Shown one piece after another: positions 24,577-33,687 of a DNA stretch of 64,000 bases. The translations under genes were made by a program, and so were the position numbers. The stretch comes from UBA3824 sp017541145 (GTDB lineage Bacteria > Bacteroidota > Bacteroidia > Bacteroidales > UBA3824): assembly GCA_947168365.1 (NCBI GenBank), contig CAMVLO010000009.1:1-64000 (forward strand), in the 5' to 3' direction. Each line of letters starts with the position of its first letter. Position 1 is the stretch's first letter. The notes below the pieces were generated by a model that had not been told where the DNA came from, ran no database searches, and saw only the letters and a list, made by a program, of their open reading frames with translations.

Positions 24577-26289
24577 ATGAAAATAAATAAAAATCAATAC
24601 CCGACAATATTAACCGGATTATTTGTAATCTTGAGTACACTGTTTATCTACAATCCGATGTACGCGTATCAAGAAGGGTTACAGATATTTATGTTGACAA
24701 CTGATTATTTGAAAGATACGATGTTGCGTCCGGGAGGTTTTAGTGATTATGTCGGGAGCTTCGTTTTACAGTTTTTCATGTATCCCGTACCTACTGTATT
24801 GATTCTTACGGCGATGATTTGCAGTTTGCAAATGATGTTGAATAAAGTATTTGTAAAAAACGGAGCTGATAATAATCAAGCCAAAATTTTGAGCGTAATA
24901 GCTGCGGGAGTTTTTTACATGCCGTTAACAGAAGTCAACATCATTTTCAACGGTATTTTTGCGATATATTTATCAGTAGTGTTGTTAAGGCTTTCGTATA
25001 TTACTGAGAATAAGATTATATTGAGTTTGTTGACAATTGCTGTATATTGGTTGACCGGCGGCTGGGGCACAGTAATATATATTGTGTCAACCACGATAAG
25101 ATTCTTTGATACCAAGGTTTGGAAGTTGTTGATTGTAAATTCGTTGATATTGGTTATCAGCAGTTTGTTAACAAAATACATAATGCAAGACGATAGCTTG
25201 AGAAACGTTTTTGAGGGAGTTGACTTCAACAGATTTCAAGACAAACCTGCCGTTATTTGGTATGTTATGATTATGACATTTGTTATAATATTTGTAATAT
25301 GCAAGCTGAAGTTTCTATTTTCTAACTTCAAAGTGAGTTACGGGATATTGATAGTTGGTTTAGGATTGATATTGGGCTCGATGATAATGCGTTACGACAG
25401 CGAAAATATGTTGTTTTACAAGATAGACCGCATGGTAAGATTGAAACAATGGGGCTTGATAATTTCAGAATGCGACAGCAGGGAAATTAGACATCCGCTT
25501 ACGATGTGTTATTTGAATCTTGCTCTCAATGAGAAGGGATTGCTGTTGAACAAGATGTTTAACTATAGTCAATCGGGGTCGGAAGGTCTTGCGTCATCAA
25601 AGATAGACAGTCAAAAGAAAATCATAGTAAACAGTGAGATATATTTCCGATTGGGCATGGCAAACACGGCAGAACGTCTTGCGATAGATGCGATGGAATG
25701 TTGCAACACGTTTCAAAAGAGCGGACGTCAATATAAACGACTTGCAGAAGTTGCGATAATTCAGGGTAACAAACCCTTGGCAATACGCTATCTGAAAAAG
25801 TTAGAGTCAACTACATTCTATAGGAAATGGGCAATGAGAGCGGAAGAATATATTAAAAACCCGACGAAAGTAGAACCACTTAATGAATGGAAAATCAAAC
25901 CGTTGGAATTTCAATATGATTTCTTTTTCAGTTCAGAAAATACTACAGATTTGTTTTACTATATGTTGGCGAACAATCAAGACAATGCAAAACTAAATTG
26001 TTATTATATAGCCAATCTGTTGCTCAACAAGGATGTGGAACGTCTGAACAAATTTTTAGGCGACAATTTTGATGAGTATCAACAGCTAACACACATCTAC
26101 GAGTATAAGTATATACAAATAATGGAAGACAAATCGAACCAAGCAAAACAAGAGTTGAATAAAAATGATAATACAACTCTGAAATTCAAAGCTTTTCTCA
26201 ATGGTATGACAAGTAAAGAATCAGACAAAGACAAGAAGTTGAAAGCGATGTTTGGCGATACTTATTGGTATTATTACTATTGCAGGTAA
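24577..26289 (+). CDS. DUF6057-like integral membrane protein
   Basis: The 570-aa protein has about eight to nine hydrophobic segments in residues 1-280 (the first is ILTGLFVILSTLFIYNPMY) and a soluble C-terminal half rich in helices that resembles TPR repeats (YFRLGMANTAERLAIDAMEC, then VAIIQGNKPLAIRYLKKLES). This layout fits the DUF6057 family of Bacteroidales (recalled, not searched). ATG at 24577 is chosen; an in-frame GTG at 24523 would add 18 polar residues. It is divergent from the PD40 lipoprotein gene. Function unknown; a membrane role with a protein-binding cytoplasmic or periplasmic tail is an inference. Confidence 0.65.
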   Translation: MKINKNQYPTILTGLFVILSTLFIYNPMYAYQEGLQIFMLTTDYLKDTMLRPGGFSDYVGSFVLQFFMYPVPTVLILTAMICSLQMMLNKVFVKNGADNNQAKILSVIAAGVFYMPLTEVNIIFNGIFAIYLSVVLLRLSYITENKIILSLLTIAVYWLTGGWGTVIYIVSTTIRFFDTKVWKLLIVNSLILVISSLLTKYIMQDDSLRNVFEGVDFNRFQDKPAVIWYVMIMTFVIIFVICKLKFLFSNFKVSYGILIVGLGLILGSMIMRYDSENMLFYKIDRMVRLKQWGLIISECDSREIRHPLTMCYLNLALNEKGLLLNKMFNYSQSGSEGLASSKIDSQKKIIVNSEIYFRLGMANTAERLAIDAMECCNTFQKSGRQYKRLAEVAIIQGNKPLAIRYLKKLESTTFYRKWAMRAEEYIKNPTKVEPLNEWKIKPLEFQYDFFFSSENTTDLFYYMLANNQDNAKLNCYYIANLLLNKDVERLNKFLGDNFDEYQQLTHIYEYKYIQIMEDKSNQAKQELNKNDNTTLKFKAFLNGMTSKESDKDKKLKAMFGDTYWYYYYCR

Positions 26290-26605
26290 TGAAGGAAATA
26301 AAACAGGCGTATGTTCAACAAAATTAGAACAAATTAATTTCAATCTACGATTAAAATTTTGGGAGACAACAACTTTCCTAACACCTCTACACCACGAGTA
26401 AGAGTATATGTATTAACATACGGCATTTCGACTTAAATACACATATCATATTTCCCTTCAGAATAATAGATATGTGTGGGATTTAACACGTCAGATGACT
26501 GTCCGTCTCTGAAATTCCACTAAATTTCTTCCGGCTGATAATCACTATACAGAAAACTTACCTGACCACAATAAAAACTCTCATATTGAAAATTAGGGCA
26601 AAATC

Positions 26606-26806
26606 TTATATAATTGGGGAATAAATATAATAGGCGGAATCAGTCTCAACATCGTTTTCCCACAAAAGTTCCTTTGACAAATGTGAGCGAGAGTCATCCG
26701 TCTTAACACAAAATTGTGTTCCTATTCCGCAAAAAAAGGAATCACCAACTAACAATTCATGAATAAAAGACATCTCAATATCCAAATCATCAGCCAATTC
26801 ACGCAC
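26606..26806 (-). pseudogene. Small ORF or gene remnant (66 codons)
   Basis: The frame reads RELADDLDIEMSFIHELL, then DSRSHLSKELLWEND and ends YYIYSPII. It is protein-like in composition but has no family match I can name with confidence. The order of motifs is faintly like the helix-turn-helix and linker of mariner-type transposases, which would make it a decayed fragment. It could equally be a short orphan gene or chance. A hairpin at 26821-26856 separates it from siaC. Confidence 0.25.
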
Positions 26807-26820
26807 ACAACTAAATACAC

Positions 26821-26856
26821 AAAGCCATAGAAAGAAAAAAAATTCTCTCTATGGCT
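26821..26856 (-). terminator. Terminator of the siaB-siaC / ftsZ unit
   Basis: AAGCCATAGA (26821-26830) and TCTATGGCTT (26847-26856) form a perfect 10-bp stem with a 16-nt loop. On the minus strand, GTGTATTTAGTTG follows, a moderate U-tract. It lies 57 bp after the siaC stop and probably ends the dcw transcript. Confidence 0.6.
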
Positions 26857-26912
26857 TTGTATGTAATATTTCCGGAGCAAACGGTGTTGAAAAAAAAATA
26901 TCAACAGCGAAT

Positions 26913-27290
26913 TTATTCATCAATTTCCACAAGTTCAAACGGCACATTAACGAGTTTTTTGTAACGTGCGCCAAGTGTTCTCATGTCTTCGTCGATAGAT
27001 TCGTAATACCAACGTACTTTCACATCACCCTTTTCAGCCACTTTCTGGAGTAAAAGAATAATCTGAATAATTTGTTTACTCGACGCAGTGTTAACATATT
27101 CGAGGTCGAAATCGAACTGAGTCTGTACGTTAGGTTCTTCAGCATATTGTTTGATCCAATCCAAAACGGGTTTATAGAAATCCAAAGCGTTTTCAGGAAC
27201 TGAAATCTTTGAGATTTTGAAAACACCGCCTTCCGGATCAAATATTATTTCTGGTGAATCTTCTGTTTCTTCTCTAAAAAATTTTTCCAT
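26913..27290 (-). CDS. SiaC family (DUF1987) regulatory phosphoprotein
   Basis: SiaC-family proteins are small partner-switching proteins. In Pseudomonas aeruginosa SiaC binds a diguanylate cyclase and is phosphorylated on a threonine by the kinase SiaB. This 125-aa protein has the family core FDPEGGVFKISKISVPENA, FYKPVLDWIKQYA, the segment LEYVNTASSKQIIQIILLL holding the likely phosphosite Thr68, and VRWYYESIDEDM. It lies 9 bp after the siaB-like gene and is surely co-expressed with it. No diguanylate cyclase (SiaD) or phosphatase (SiaA) gene is in the window. Confidence 0.85.
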   Translation of the reverse strand: MEKFFREETEDSPEIIFDPEGGVFKISKISVPENALDFYKPVLDWIKQYAEEPNVQTQFDFDLEYVNTASSKQIIQIILLLQKVAEKGDVKVRWYYESIDEDMRTLGARYKKLVNVPFELVEIDE

Positions 27291-27299
27291 ACTATTAGT

Positions 27300-28448
27300 T
27301 TATTTCTTCTTGTTTTTAACAGTGGTTTGCAAAAGATAAAATTGTTCTTTGTCGTTGATTGGCTGGAACTCGTATTTAAGCGGCCTGTCGCTCTTGATTC
27401 TAAGATCAGAGAAACCCAAACCAGTTTTCTTAGCGTCAGCAGTATCAAAGTCGAGAAGGATATCATCGTAATAGTCAGAAAGTTCGTCTTTGCTCATGCC
27501 GTTAACGAATTCGAGACGATCGGTGATAACTTGCTTAGCTTCGTTAGGAATAATATTTCCTGAAGTAAGAATAGTTTCGTTGTCTTTCTGACCGAGGAAG
27601 AACACTCCTGAAGTACCGGCTGAATCGGCAGTACGGATACCGTGTTTGATAATATTCTGAAGCATTTCCACCATTACGTTTGAAATCTTGATGGTGGTGA
27701 GCGGCATATTCATTCTTGACTTGATGATTGCGAGCAAACTCAAGAGGTTTTCCTGATTGAAGAAGCCGTTGAAATACAACAAAATATTTTCAGTGTTCAT
27801 CTGTTGGTGCAGTTCTTTTACGCTTTCCAACGAACTATGTTTTCCATTACAGTTGACATCGCCGTATGTAGAATCAGTAGGTATCAAAGTCTGAAGATAG
27901 AAATATGTATACTGATCGTTAAGATGTTCAAAACTATAAAGCAATTTGTTGCCCGACTTTCTTGACATCTCAATCAAACCCAAACCGGCACCACCTTTGT
28001 CAGAAATATTACCGTTAGAAAGAATCTCACGGTGAAATTTCTTGAGTTCTTCGGGAGAAAGCGAGTTGATTACGTCAAGTTTGGATTTTAGACTATCGAT
28101 TTTGTCGTTGGCAACGATATTACCGGTAGAGATAAAATACTTATCGCCATTTTTTTGAATAGCGAATATGCCAGGATATTCTTCAAATTCTTTGTCGTTG
28201 GCAATTTCTTCCTGATGGTGGGTGATGTTTTGTAAACCTTCCACCATGATGTAATAGATACGTTTCTGCAAAGTAGCTTGAGCTTGGTGAGTTACTTTAG
28301 CAATACTTGTATCAGCCAAGTAAAGAATTTTCTTGGTAATGCTGTGATCGAAATAACCTCTGTAAACGTATTCAAAGTCGTTGTCGTTGATTCTTTGAAA
28401 CAAAGGATATGCGATTTCAAAAAGATTTTGACCTGATTCCTGTGCCAT
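27300..28448 (-). CDS. SiaB-like protein with two kinase-like domains
   Basis: SiaB proteins are about 180-200-aa GHKL-type kinases that phosphorylate SiaC. This protein is 382 aa because it has two tandem copies (about 1-190 and 215-382). In copy 1 the N-box is EGLQNITHH (70-78) and the glycine box is GGAGLGLIEM (152-161). In copy 2 they are EMLQNIIKH (261-269) and KKTGLGFSDL (340-349); the latter lacks the second glycine pair and may bind nucleotide poorly. Both copies share STGNIV/TSGNII and FYLQT/YLLQT ends. It follows ftsZ by 51 bp and precedes siaC by 9 bp. Confidence 0.8.
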   Translation of the reverse strand: MAQESGQNLFEIAYPLFQRINDNDFEYVYRGYFDHSITKKILYLADTSIAKVTHQAQATLQKRIYYIMVEGLQNITHHQEEIANDKEFEEYPGIFAIQKNGDKYFISTGNIVANDKIDSLKSKLDVINSLSPEELKKFHREILSNGNISDKGGAGLGLIEMSRKSGNKLLYSFEHLNDQYTYFYLQTLIPTDSTYGDVNCNGKHSSLESVKELHQQMNTENILLYFNGFFNQENLLSLLAIIKSRMNMPLTTIKISNVMVEMLQNIIKHGIRTADSAGTSGVFFLGQKDNETILTSGNIIPNEAKQVITDRLEFVNGMSKDELSDYYDDILLDFDTADAKKTGLGFSDLRIKSDRPLKYEFQPINDKEQFYLLQTTVKNKKK

Positions 28449-28499
28449 AGTTATCGTTTGTTATTAATATCCTACCATTATTGCAATAAAAATGCCAAT

Positions 28500-29957
28500 C
28501 TATTCCTCGTTTAAAGGGAATTTTTGATATTTAGCGTTATTATAATTTCCGCCATTGAGTTTGATTCCCTTGCGAATATACGCCGGTGTATTCTCATATT
28601 CCTCAATGTTGCCGGTAGTAAGGTTGATTTTCTTGAATTGAGTTTCAGTAATAGTTGCGTGTGGCATTTCTTGCTGTTCTGATTGGTTGGTATCAACGTT
28701 TTGATCTTGCAAATCAGAATCGGCATCTGTATCAGAATCCAAATCGATGGTTTCGCCCACTTTTACAGTTGAACTGTCGTTCTTATCAACAAAATCAGAA
28801 GCATTTGCCGTTGATTTTACTTGAGAATCAGTTGTTTCACTATTATCTGATTGTAGAACTTCAGTTTCGTCTGCATTCTGATTTTTTTTTGGAGTCTGAT
28901 CAAGGAATTCCGATGTATTAACTTTGGGTTTGTAACCGCCGTGTTCATACGGATTCAAAATTTCCTGAGGATCGAAACCGGTTGCAATCAAAGTCACACA
29001 GATAGCCTCGCCGAGTGTCGGGTCAACAGAGTTACCCCAAATAAGGTCGGCATTAGCACCGGCAGCAGACTGGATAAATTCGTTGAGGAAGGCAAGCTCG
29101 TTAAGTGTAGTCTGATTTTCACCTGATGACACGTTGACAAGGATGTTCTTAGAACCTTGGATGTTGTTGTTATTAAGCAACGGAGAGTTAAGAGCCTGCA
29201 TGATAGCACGTTTAGCACGGTCTTCGCCTTCTGCTTTACCTGTACCCATCAAAGCCACGCCAGAGTTCTCCATTACCGTCTTCACATCGGCGAAATCGAC
29301 GTTGACAGAACCTGTTACGGTGATAATCTCGGCAATACCTTTAGCCGCCATTGTCAAAACGTTGTCAGCGTTGGTAAATGCGTCTTGAATTGTCATCTCG
29401 CCGTACATCTCACGGATTTTCTCGTTGTCGATAACCAACAAAGAGTCAACATTATGCGATAATTCCTCAAGACCAGCAAGAGCTTGTTTTACACGTTTAG
29501 GACCTTCAAAACGGAAGGGAATTGTAACAATAGCAATTGTAAGAATTCCCATTTCTTTGGAAATCTTGGCAATTACCGGAGCAGCACCTGTACCGGTACC
29601 ACCACCAAGTCCCGCCGTTACGAAAAGCATTTTTGTAGTATCGTTGTCAACAAGATGATTTTTGATATCATCAATACTTTCAGTAGCAGCTTGTTTACCG
29701 TGTTCAGGATTGTTACCAGCGCCCAAACCCTGTGTAAGAGATGCTCCAATCTGAATTTTTGTAGGAATAGGACTTGCAGCAAGAGCTTGATTGTCAGTAT
29801 TAGCAATAATAAAGTCAACGTCTTTGATACCACATGCAAACATGTGATTGACAGCGTTGCCACCGCCTCCACCTACACCCAAAACTTTTATGATATTGTT
29901 CTTTTTCTCAAAATTGAAGCCTAAAGTATCATCGGCCGCTGTATCTAAATCAATCAT
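28500..29957 (-). CDS. ftsZ: Cell division protein FtsZ
   Basis: FtsZ is the tubulin-like GTPase that builds the Z ring. The 485-aa protein has GVGGGGGNAVNHM near residue 27, the tubulin signature GLGGGTGTGAAPVIAKISKE (about 115-134) and the T7-loop region NVDFADVKTVMENSG. Residues about 335-445 form a long acidic, Ser/Asp/Gln-rich variable linker, followed by the conserved Bacteroidetes-type C-terminal peptide TPAYIRKGIKL that binds FtsA. It is the last classical dcw gene, 65 bp after ftsA, and is followed directly by the siaB-like gene. Confidence 0.98.
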   Translation of the reverse strand: MIDLDTAADDTLGFNFEKKNNIIKVLGVGGGGGNAVNHMFACGIKDVDFIIANTDNQALAASPIPTKIQIGASLTQGLGAGNNPEHGKQAATESIDDIKNHLVDNDTTKMLFVTAGLGGGTGTGAAPVIAKISKEMGILTIAIVTIPFRFEGPKRVKQALAGLEELSHNVDSLLVIDNEKIREMYGEMTIQDAFTNADNVLTMAAKGIAEIITVTGSVNVDFADVKTVMENSGVALMGTGKAEGEDRAKRAIMQALNSPLLNNNNIQGSKNILVNVSSGENQTTLNELAFLNEFIQSAAGANADLIWGNSVDPTLGEAICVTLIATGFDPQEILNPYEHGGYKPKVNTSEFLDQTPKKNQNADETEVLQSDNSETTDSQVKSTANASDFVDKNDSSTVKVGETIDLDSDTDADSDLQDQNVDTNQSEQQEMPHATITETQFKKINLTTGNIEEYENTPAYIRKGIKLNGGNYNNAKYQKFPLNEE

Positions 29958-30022
29958 GATGTTCTAAGTTTAGAGTCTGTTAAGTATTTTTCAAACTAAG
30001 TAAATATTATTGGTATAGATAA

Positions 30023-31372
30023 TTACATCTTGGTATCTTCCGGATCTTCCAAAAACTCAGACGCCCATTTCTTGAAACGATTGAAAAAACCGCTTTTCTT
30101 GGACTGAGTTTTAGTCTCTTGAGTTTTCTTACCCGTCTGAGGTTTGGCATTTCCGTTCAGATTGGTATTAACGGCAGCTTCAACTTTTTCGTTTTTAAGT
30201 TTTTCCTGCTGCTGTTTTACATACACTTCCAAATATTCAAAACCTTTTATCAACAAACCGGCAGCAGTAGAATACTGAGGGTTGAGAAAATCGGCAGTTG
30301 TTGGAATTATATTTTTAGGAGTTCCGATTCTAACATCCATACCAAGTCGGAATTTTACATATTGAGTAATGCTATTGAGCAAAGCACCACCACCTGTAAT
30401 CACGATACCGGCAGAGAGTTTTTTAGAAAACCCTGCTTCATCAAGTTGATATGCAATACCTCCCAAAATCTCATCGAATCTGGCATTAATAACATTAGCA
30501 AGATCTGTAAAAGAAACTTCTTTGGTATTTCGACCGTTGATACCTTTCAGGGTAGCGATACGGTTAGAAAATTCAGACAACGACAAAGCAGAGCCGAACT
30601 GAACTTTCAATTGTTCTGCCTGACGAGCTAATATTGAAAATGCTTGCTTGATATCGTTAGTAATAGAATTACCTCCAAAAGGTACAAAAGAAGTAGTTCT
30701 CAGTACTTTCTCTTGATATACAGCAATATCCGTAGTACCTGCACCAATATCAAACACCATAACACCGCCCTCTTTTTCATCATCGTCGAGAACGGCATCG
30801 GCGCTGGCTATTGGTTCAAGTATCACTTTTATAATATTGAGACCTGTAATATTGATGGCTTGACGCAAATTGGCAATAGAAGTAGCATCGCCCACAGCTA
30901 CATAGAAAGTTCCTTCCAACTTCTTGCAGTTGCAACCGACAGGATTGAGTCCGACGGAATGCCCGTCAACACTAAAATTCTGAGGAATCACGTGAATAAT
31001 TTCTTCACCCGGTTCCTTGTTGATAGAATACACCTCTTGCGTAAGCTGATCAACATCAGCTTGAGTAATCAAGTTATTTACGATAAATTTAGAATGAGAG
31101 TATACCACACCTCTCACGTTTTGACCCGCAATTCCGACAAAAACATTCTTGAAATCCACATTGACAGCAGCTTTACATTTAGCAACAGCTTTGTTGATAG
31201 CAGCAGCAACATAACCAACGTTTTGAACCGAGCCATGGGTAACGCCATTAGATTCGGCTTCCCCATAACCAAGAACCGTGATTTTGCCTAATTCATCTTT
31301 TTTGCCGGCGATTGCAACTATTTTTGATGTTCCAATATCAATCGCAGCAACAATTTGATTTGTCGTAGTCAT
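30023..31372 (-). CDS. ftsA: Cell division protein FtsA
   Basis: FtsA is an actin-like ATPase that anchors FtsZ to the membrane. The 449-aa protein starts with the phosphate-1 motif AAIDIGTSKIVAIAGKK, has the 1C domain, the phosphate-2 motif FDIGAGTTDIAVY, and the adenosine motif VITGGGALL. A charged, Lys/Gln-rich linker (about 390-430) leads to the amphipathic C-terminal helix SGFFNRFKKWASEFL, the expected membrane target. It lies between ftsQ and ftsZ. Confidence 0.97.
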   Translation of the reverse strand: MTTTNQIVAAIDIGTSKIVAIAGKKDELGKITVLGYGEAESNGVTHGSVQNVGYVAAAINKAVAKCKAAVNVDFKNVFVGIAGQNVRGVVYSHSKFIVNNLITQADVDQLTQEVYSINKEPGEEIIHVIPQNFSVDGHSVGLNPVGCNCKKLEGTFYVAVGDATSIANLRQAINITGLNIIKVILEPIASADAVLDDDEKEGGVMVFDIGAGTTDIAVYQEKVLRTTSFVPFGGNSITNDIKQAFSILARQAEQLKVQFGSALSLSEFSNRIATLKGINGRNTKEVSFTDLANVINARFDEILGGIAYQLDEAGFSKKLSAGIVITGGGALLNSITQYVKFRLGMDVRIGTPKNIIPTTADFLNPQYSTAAGLLIKGFEYLEVYVKQQQEKLKNEKVEAAVNTNLNGNAKPQTGKKTQETKTQSKKSGFFNRFKKWASEFLEDPEDTKM

Positions 31373-31409
31373 GCCAATTACCTTTTGAAAATTCTAATTG
31401 TTTCTTATA

Positions 31410-32198
31410 TCAAAAACGCTTGCAGACGATTTGATTTTTGTATTTTACAGATATGAGTTTGTATGTATTCCAACCGGTTTTTCTCATACCTTGAAAATAA
31501 AACTCTTTGAGAATATACATCTTACGATCGTAATCCTCGATAGTACCCAACGCAAGAATCTGAGGTCCAAGCATCGGAACGAGTTCATACTCACCCAAAT
31601 TGTTTACATAAATCTGTTCAATCTGGTCACGCCAGAAATCATCTTTCTGTATTAATTGTGCCAATTTAAACAAATCGGCTGTAGTCTTATTTTTTTTTTC
31701 AGTTAAATCAACTTTGTAAATCTGACCTTTTGAAAAGTCAAATTTTTCTTTGATATTTCCGTTGGCAACTATCACCAACGACGAATACCTGTCGGATGTC
31801 GGGAAAATCATGCCGTCGCTGTCGATATAATATTCCTGCCCTTCACGATTGATAATCATAAGTACAGGATATCGCTGAACAACATCAACTTTCAGTTTTC
31901 CTGATATCGTTTTGTATATTGAAGCATGTCTTATAAACGGATGCGATGTAAGCCTCTGTTCTATAAGATTGATGTTAATACTATCAAGAGCGTGACCAAG
32001 TACATCATCGGGCTGATCCTGATAAACAAGGTCAAGAACCATATTCTGGTCGATGAACTTTGTCTCAGAAGAATCGATAATACTAATATCAATGGAAGTA
32101 CAAAGTGTTGTGTGAAATTTGCTCATGGTCATGTACATAACCACCATCAACAAAATCACCAACGCGATTTTCCATACTTTACGCTTCGATATTTTCAT
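31410..32198 (-). CDS. ftsQ: Cell division protein FtsQ
   Basis: FtsQ is a bitopic septal protein that recruits FtsL and FtsB homologues. The 262-aa protein has a basic N-terminus, one membrane helix (about 9-27, VWKIALVILLMVVMYMTMS), a POTRA domain (about 35-110, with HPFIRHASIYKTISGKLKVD) and a FtsQ/DivIB C-terminal domain. Assignment rests on this layout and on its place between murC and ftsA. It is 25 bp after murC. Confidence 0.9.
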   Translation of the reverse strand: MKISKRKVWKIALVILLMVVMYMTMSKFHTTLCTSIDISIIDSSETKFIDQNMVLDLVYQDQPDDVLGHALDSININLIEQRLTSHPFIRHASIYKTISGKLKVDVVQRYPVLMIINREGQEYYIDSDGMIFPTSDRYSSLVIVANGNIKEKFDFSKGQIYKVDLTEKKNKTTADLFKLAQLIQKDDFWRDQIEQIYVNNLGEYELVPMLGPQILALGTIEDYDRKMYILKEFYFQGMRKTGWNTYKLISVKYKNQIVCKRF

Positions 32199-32223
32199 TC
32201 TTCAAGTTTTACCAAACGATATA

Positions 32224-33636
32224 TTATCTGCTTTGCAACAATTCTGTTACAGGCTGAATAAGCTTATCAACACTACCGGCACCTAATGTAAGAAGTACTT
32301 GTACATCAAGTTCTTTGATTTTCAGAATGATATGTTCGGTATCACTGATGAGAAATGTATTTTTGTTTTTCATCAGACCGGCTATCATCTTGGAATCAAC
32401 ACCCGGTATTGGTTTTTCTCTTGCCGGATAAATATCCATGAGAATTACCTCATCAAGCAAATCAAGCGACTTTGCAAAATCTGTTGCGAAATCTCTTGTA
32501 CGTGTATACAAATGCGGCTGAAAAATTCCAGTGATTTTCTTTTCAGGGAAAAGTTCTCTCACTGAATTTATTGTAGCCGAAAGCTCTTTAGGATGATGTG
32601 CATAATCATCGATGTAAACAACATTTTCGTTTTGCACATGAAAATCCAATCTGCGCTTTACGCCTTTGAAAGTAGCCACGCCTTCTTTAATAGAATCGTT
32701 GTCGATACCGGCAGATTGCGCAGCTGCAACACACGCCATTGTATTTTCAACATTTACTCTGCCTCTGGCTCCTATTGTAATATCTTTGATAAGACCATAA
32801 GGAGTCATAGCATCAATTGTGTAAGTTCCGTTTTCGAGTCGGATGTTTTCCGCATAATAATCGGCACCCTTGTCGTTATCGGAATATGTAAGCTTTTTAA
32901 TATCTTTGGTATTGATAATATCTTCAATTTTTTTGTTGACAATTACCACGCCGTCTTTTTTACCTTTTTGAGCAAACTTGTTGAAAGTATCAATCAAATC
33001 AGCTCTGTCTTTGTAGATGTCCAAATGGTCTTCATCCACATAGGTAATAACAGTAACATTAGGAGTCAACCACAAAAAAGACCTGTCAAACTCGTCAGCC
33101 TCAGCCACAAGGAGAGTTTTAGAGCTTTCAAAGTCTGAATGTTTCTTCGGCATCATCAAGTTGCTGTTGATGTTCTTGGAAATACCTCCAAGAAATGCGA
33201 AGTTATCTTTTCCGGCGCAATGCAAAATATTGGCAATCACACTGGAAGTAGTGGTTTTGCCATGAGTACCAGAAACCGCAATTGTAGTATAATTGTCGGA
33301 TATCATACCCAAAACTCTTGCACGCTTCAACATAAAATATCTGTTGCCGGCGAAGTATCCGAATATTTTGTTAACAGTAGGAACAGCAGGTGTAAAAACT
33401 ACCATAGTTTTGTCCTGTTCTGCCATACACTGCATCGGAATCAATGAGATGTCATCGTTGTAAACTATCTTGATTCCTTCATTTTCAAGTTGTTGGGTAA
33501 GTTCGGATTTTGTTAAATCATAACCGAACACGTTTTTTCCCAATGAATTGAAGTAACGAGCTAACGCGCTCATTCCAATTCCGCCTATACCTAAAAAATA
33601 TACGTTGTTGATTTTGTCAAAATGATTCATTTTCAA
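32224..33636 (-). CDS. murC: UDP-N-acetylmuramate--L-alanine ligase
   Basis: MurC adds L-Ala to UDP-MurNAc, the first amino-acid step of peptidoglycan precursor synthesis in the cytoplasm. The 470-aa protein has the nucleotide-binding GIGGIGMSALARYF near the N-terminus, the Mur-ligase ATP motif VSGTHGKTTTSSVIANIL, the EADEFDRSFLWL segment, and the C-terminal DDYAHHPKELSATINSVRE. It is separated from murG by an unrelated lipoprotein gene, which is unusual. Confidence 0.97.
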   Translation of the reverse strand: MKMNHFDKINNVYFLGIGGIGMSALARYFNSLGKNVFGYDLTKSELTQQLENEGIKIVYNDDISLIPMQCMAEQDKTMVVFTPAVPTVNKIFGYFAGNRYFMLKRARVLGMISDNYTTIAVSGTHGKTTTSSVIANILHCAGKDNFAFLGGISKNINSNLMMPKKHSDFESSKTLLVAEADEFDRSFLWLTPNVTVITYVDEDHLDIYKDRADLIDTFNKFAQKGKKDGVVIVNKKIEDIINTKDIKKLTYSDNDKGADYYAENIRLENGTYTIDAMTPYGLIKDITIGARGRVNVENTMACVAAAQSAGIDNDSIKEGVATFKGVKRRLDFHVQNENVVYIDDYAHHPKELSATINSVRELFPEKKITGIFQPHLYTRTRDFATDFAKSLDLLDEVILMDIYPAREKPIPGVDSKMIAGLMKNKNTFLISDTEHIILKIKELDVQVLLTLGAGSVDKLIQPVTELLQSR

Positions 33637-33687
33637 CTAAAATCACAAAAAAATTATATAAATACTAACAATTAATTATAAAAAAAC

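Larger units (their letters stand above)
26290..26912. other. Intergenic region with a doubtful small ORF
   Basis: Apart from the 66-codon frame at 26606-26806 and the hairpin at 26821-26856, no gene, promoter or RNA was recognised. The base composition is ordinary intergenic AT-rich DNA. Confidence 0.5.
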
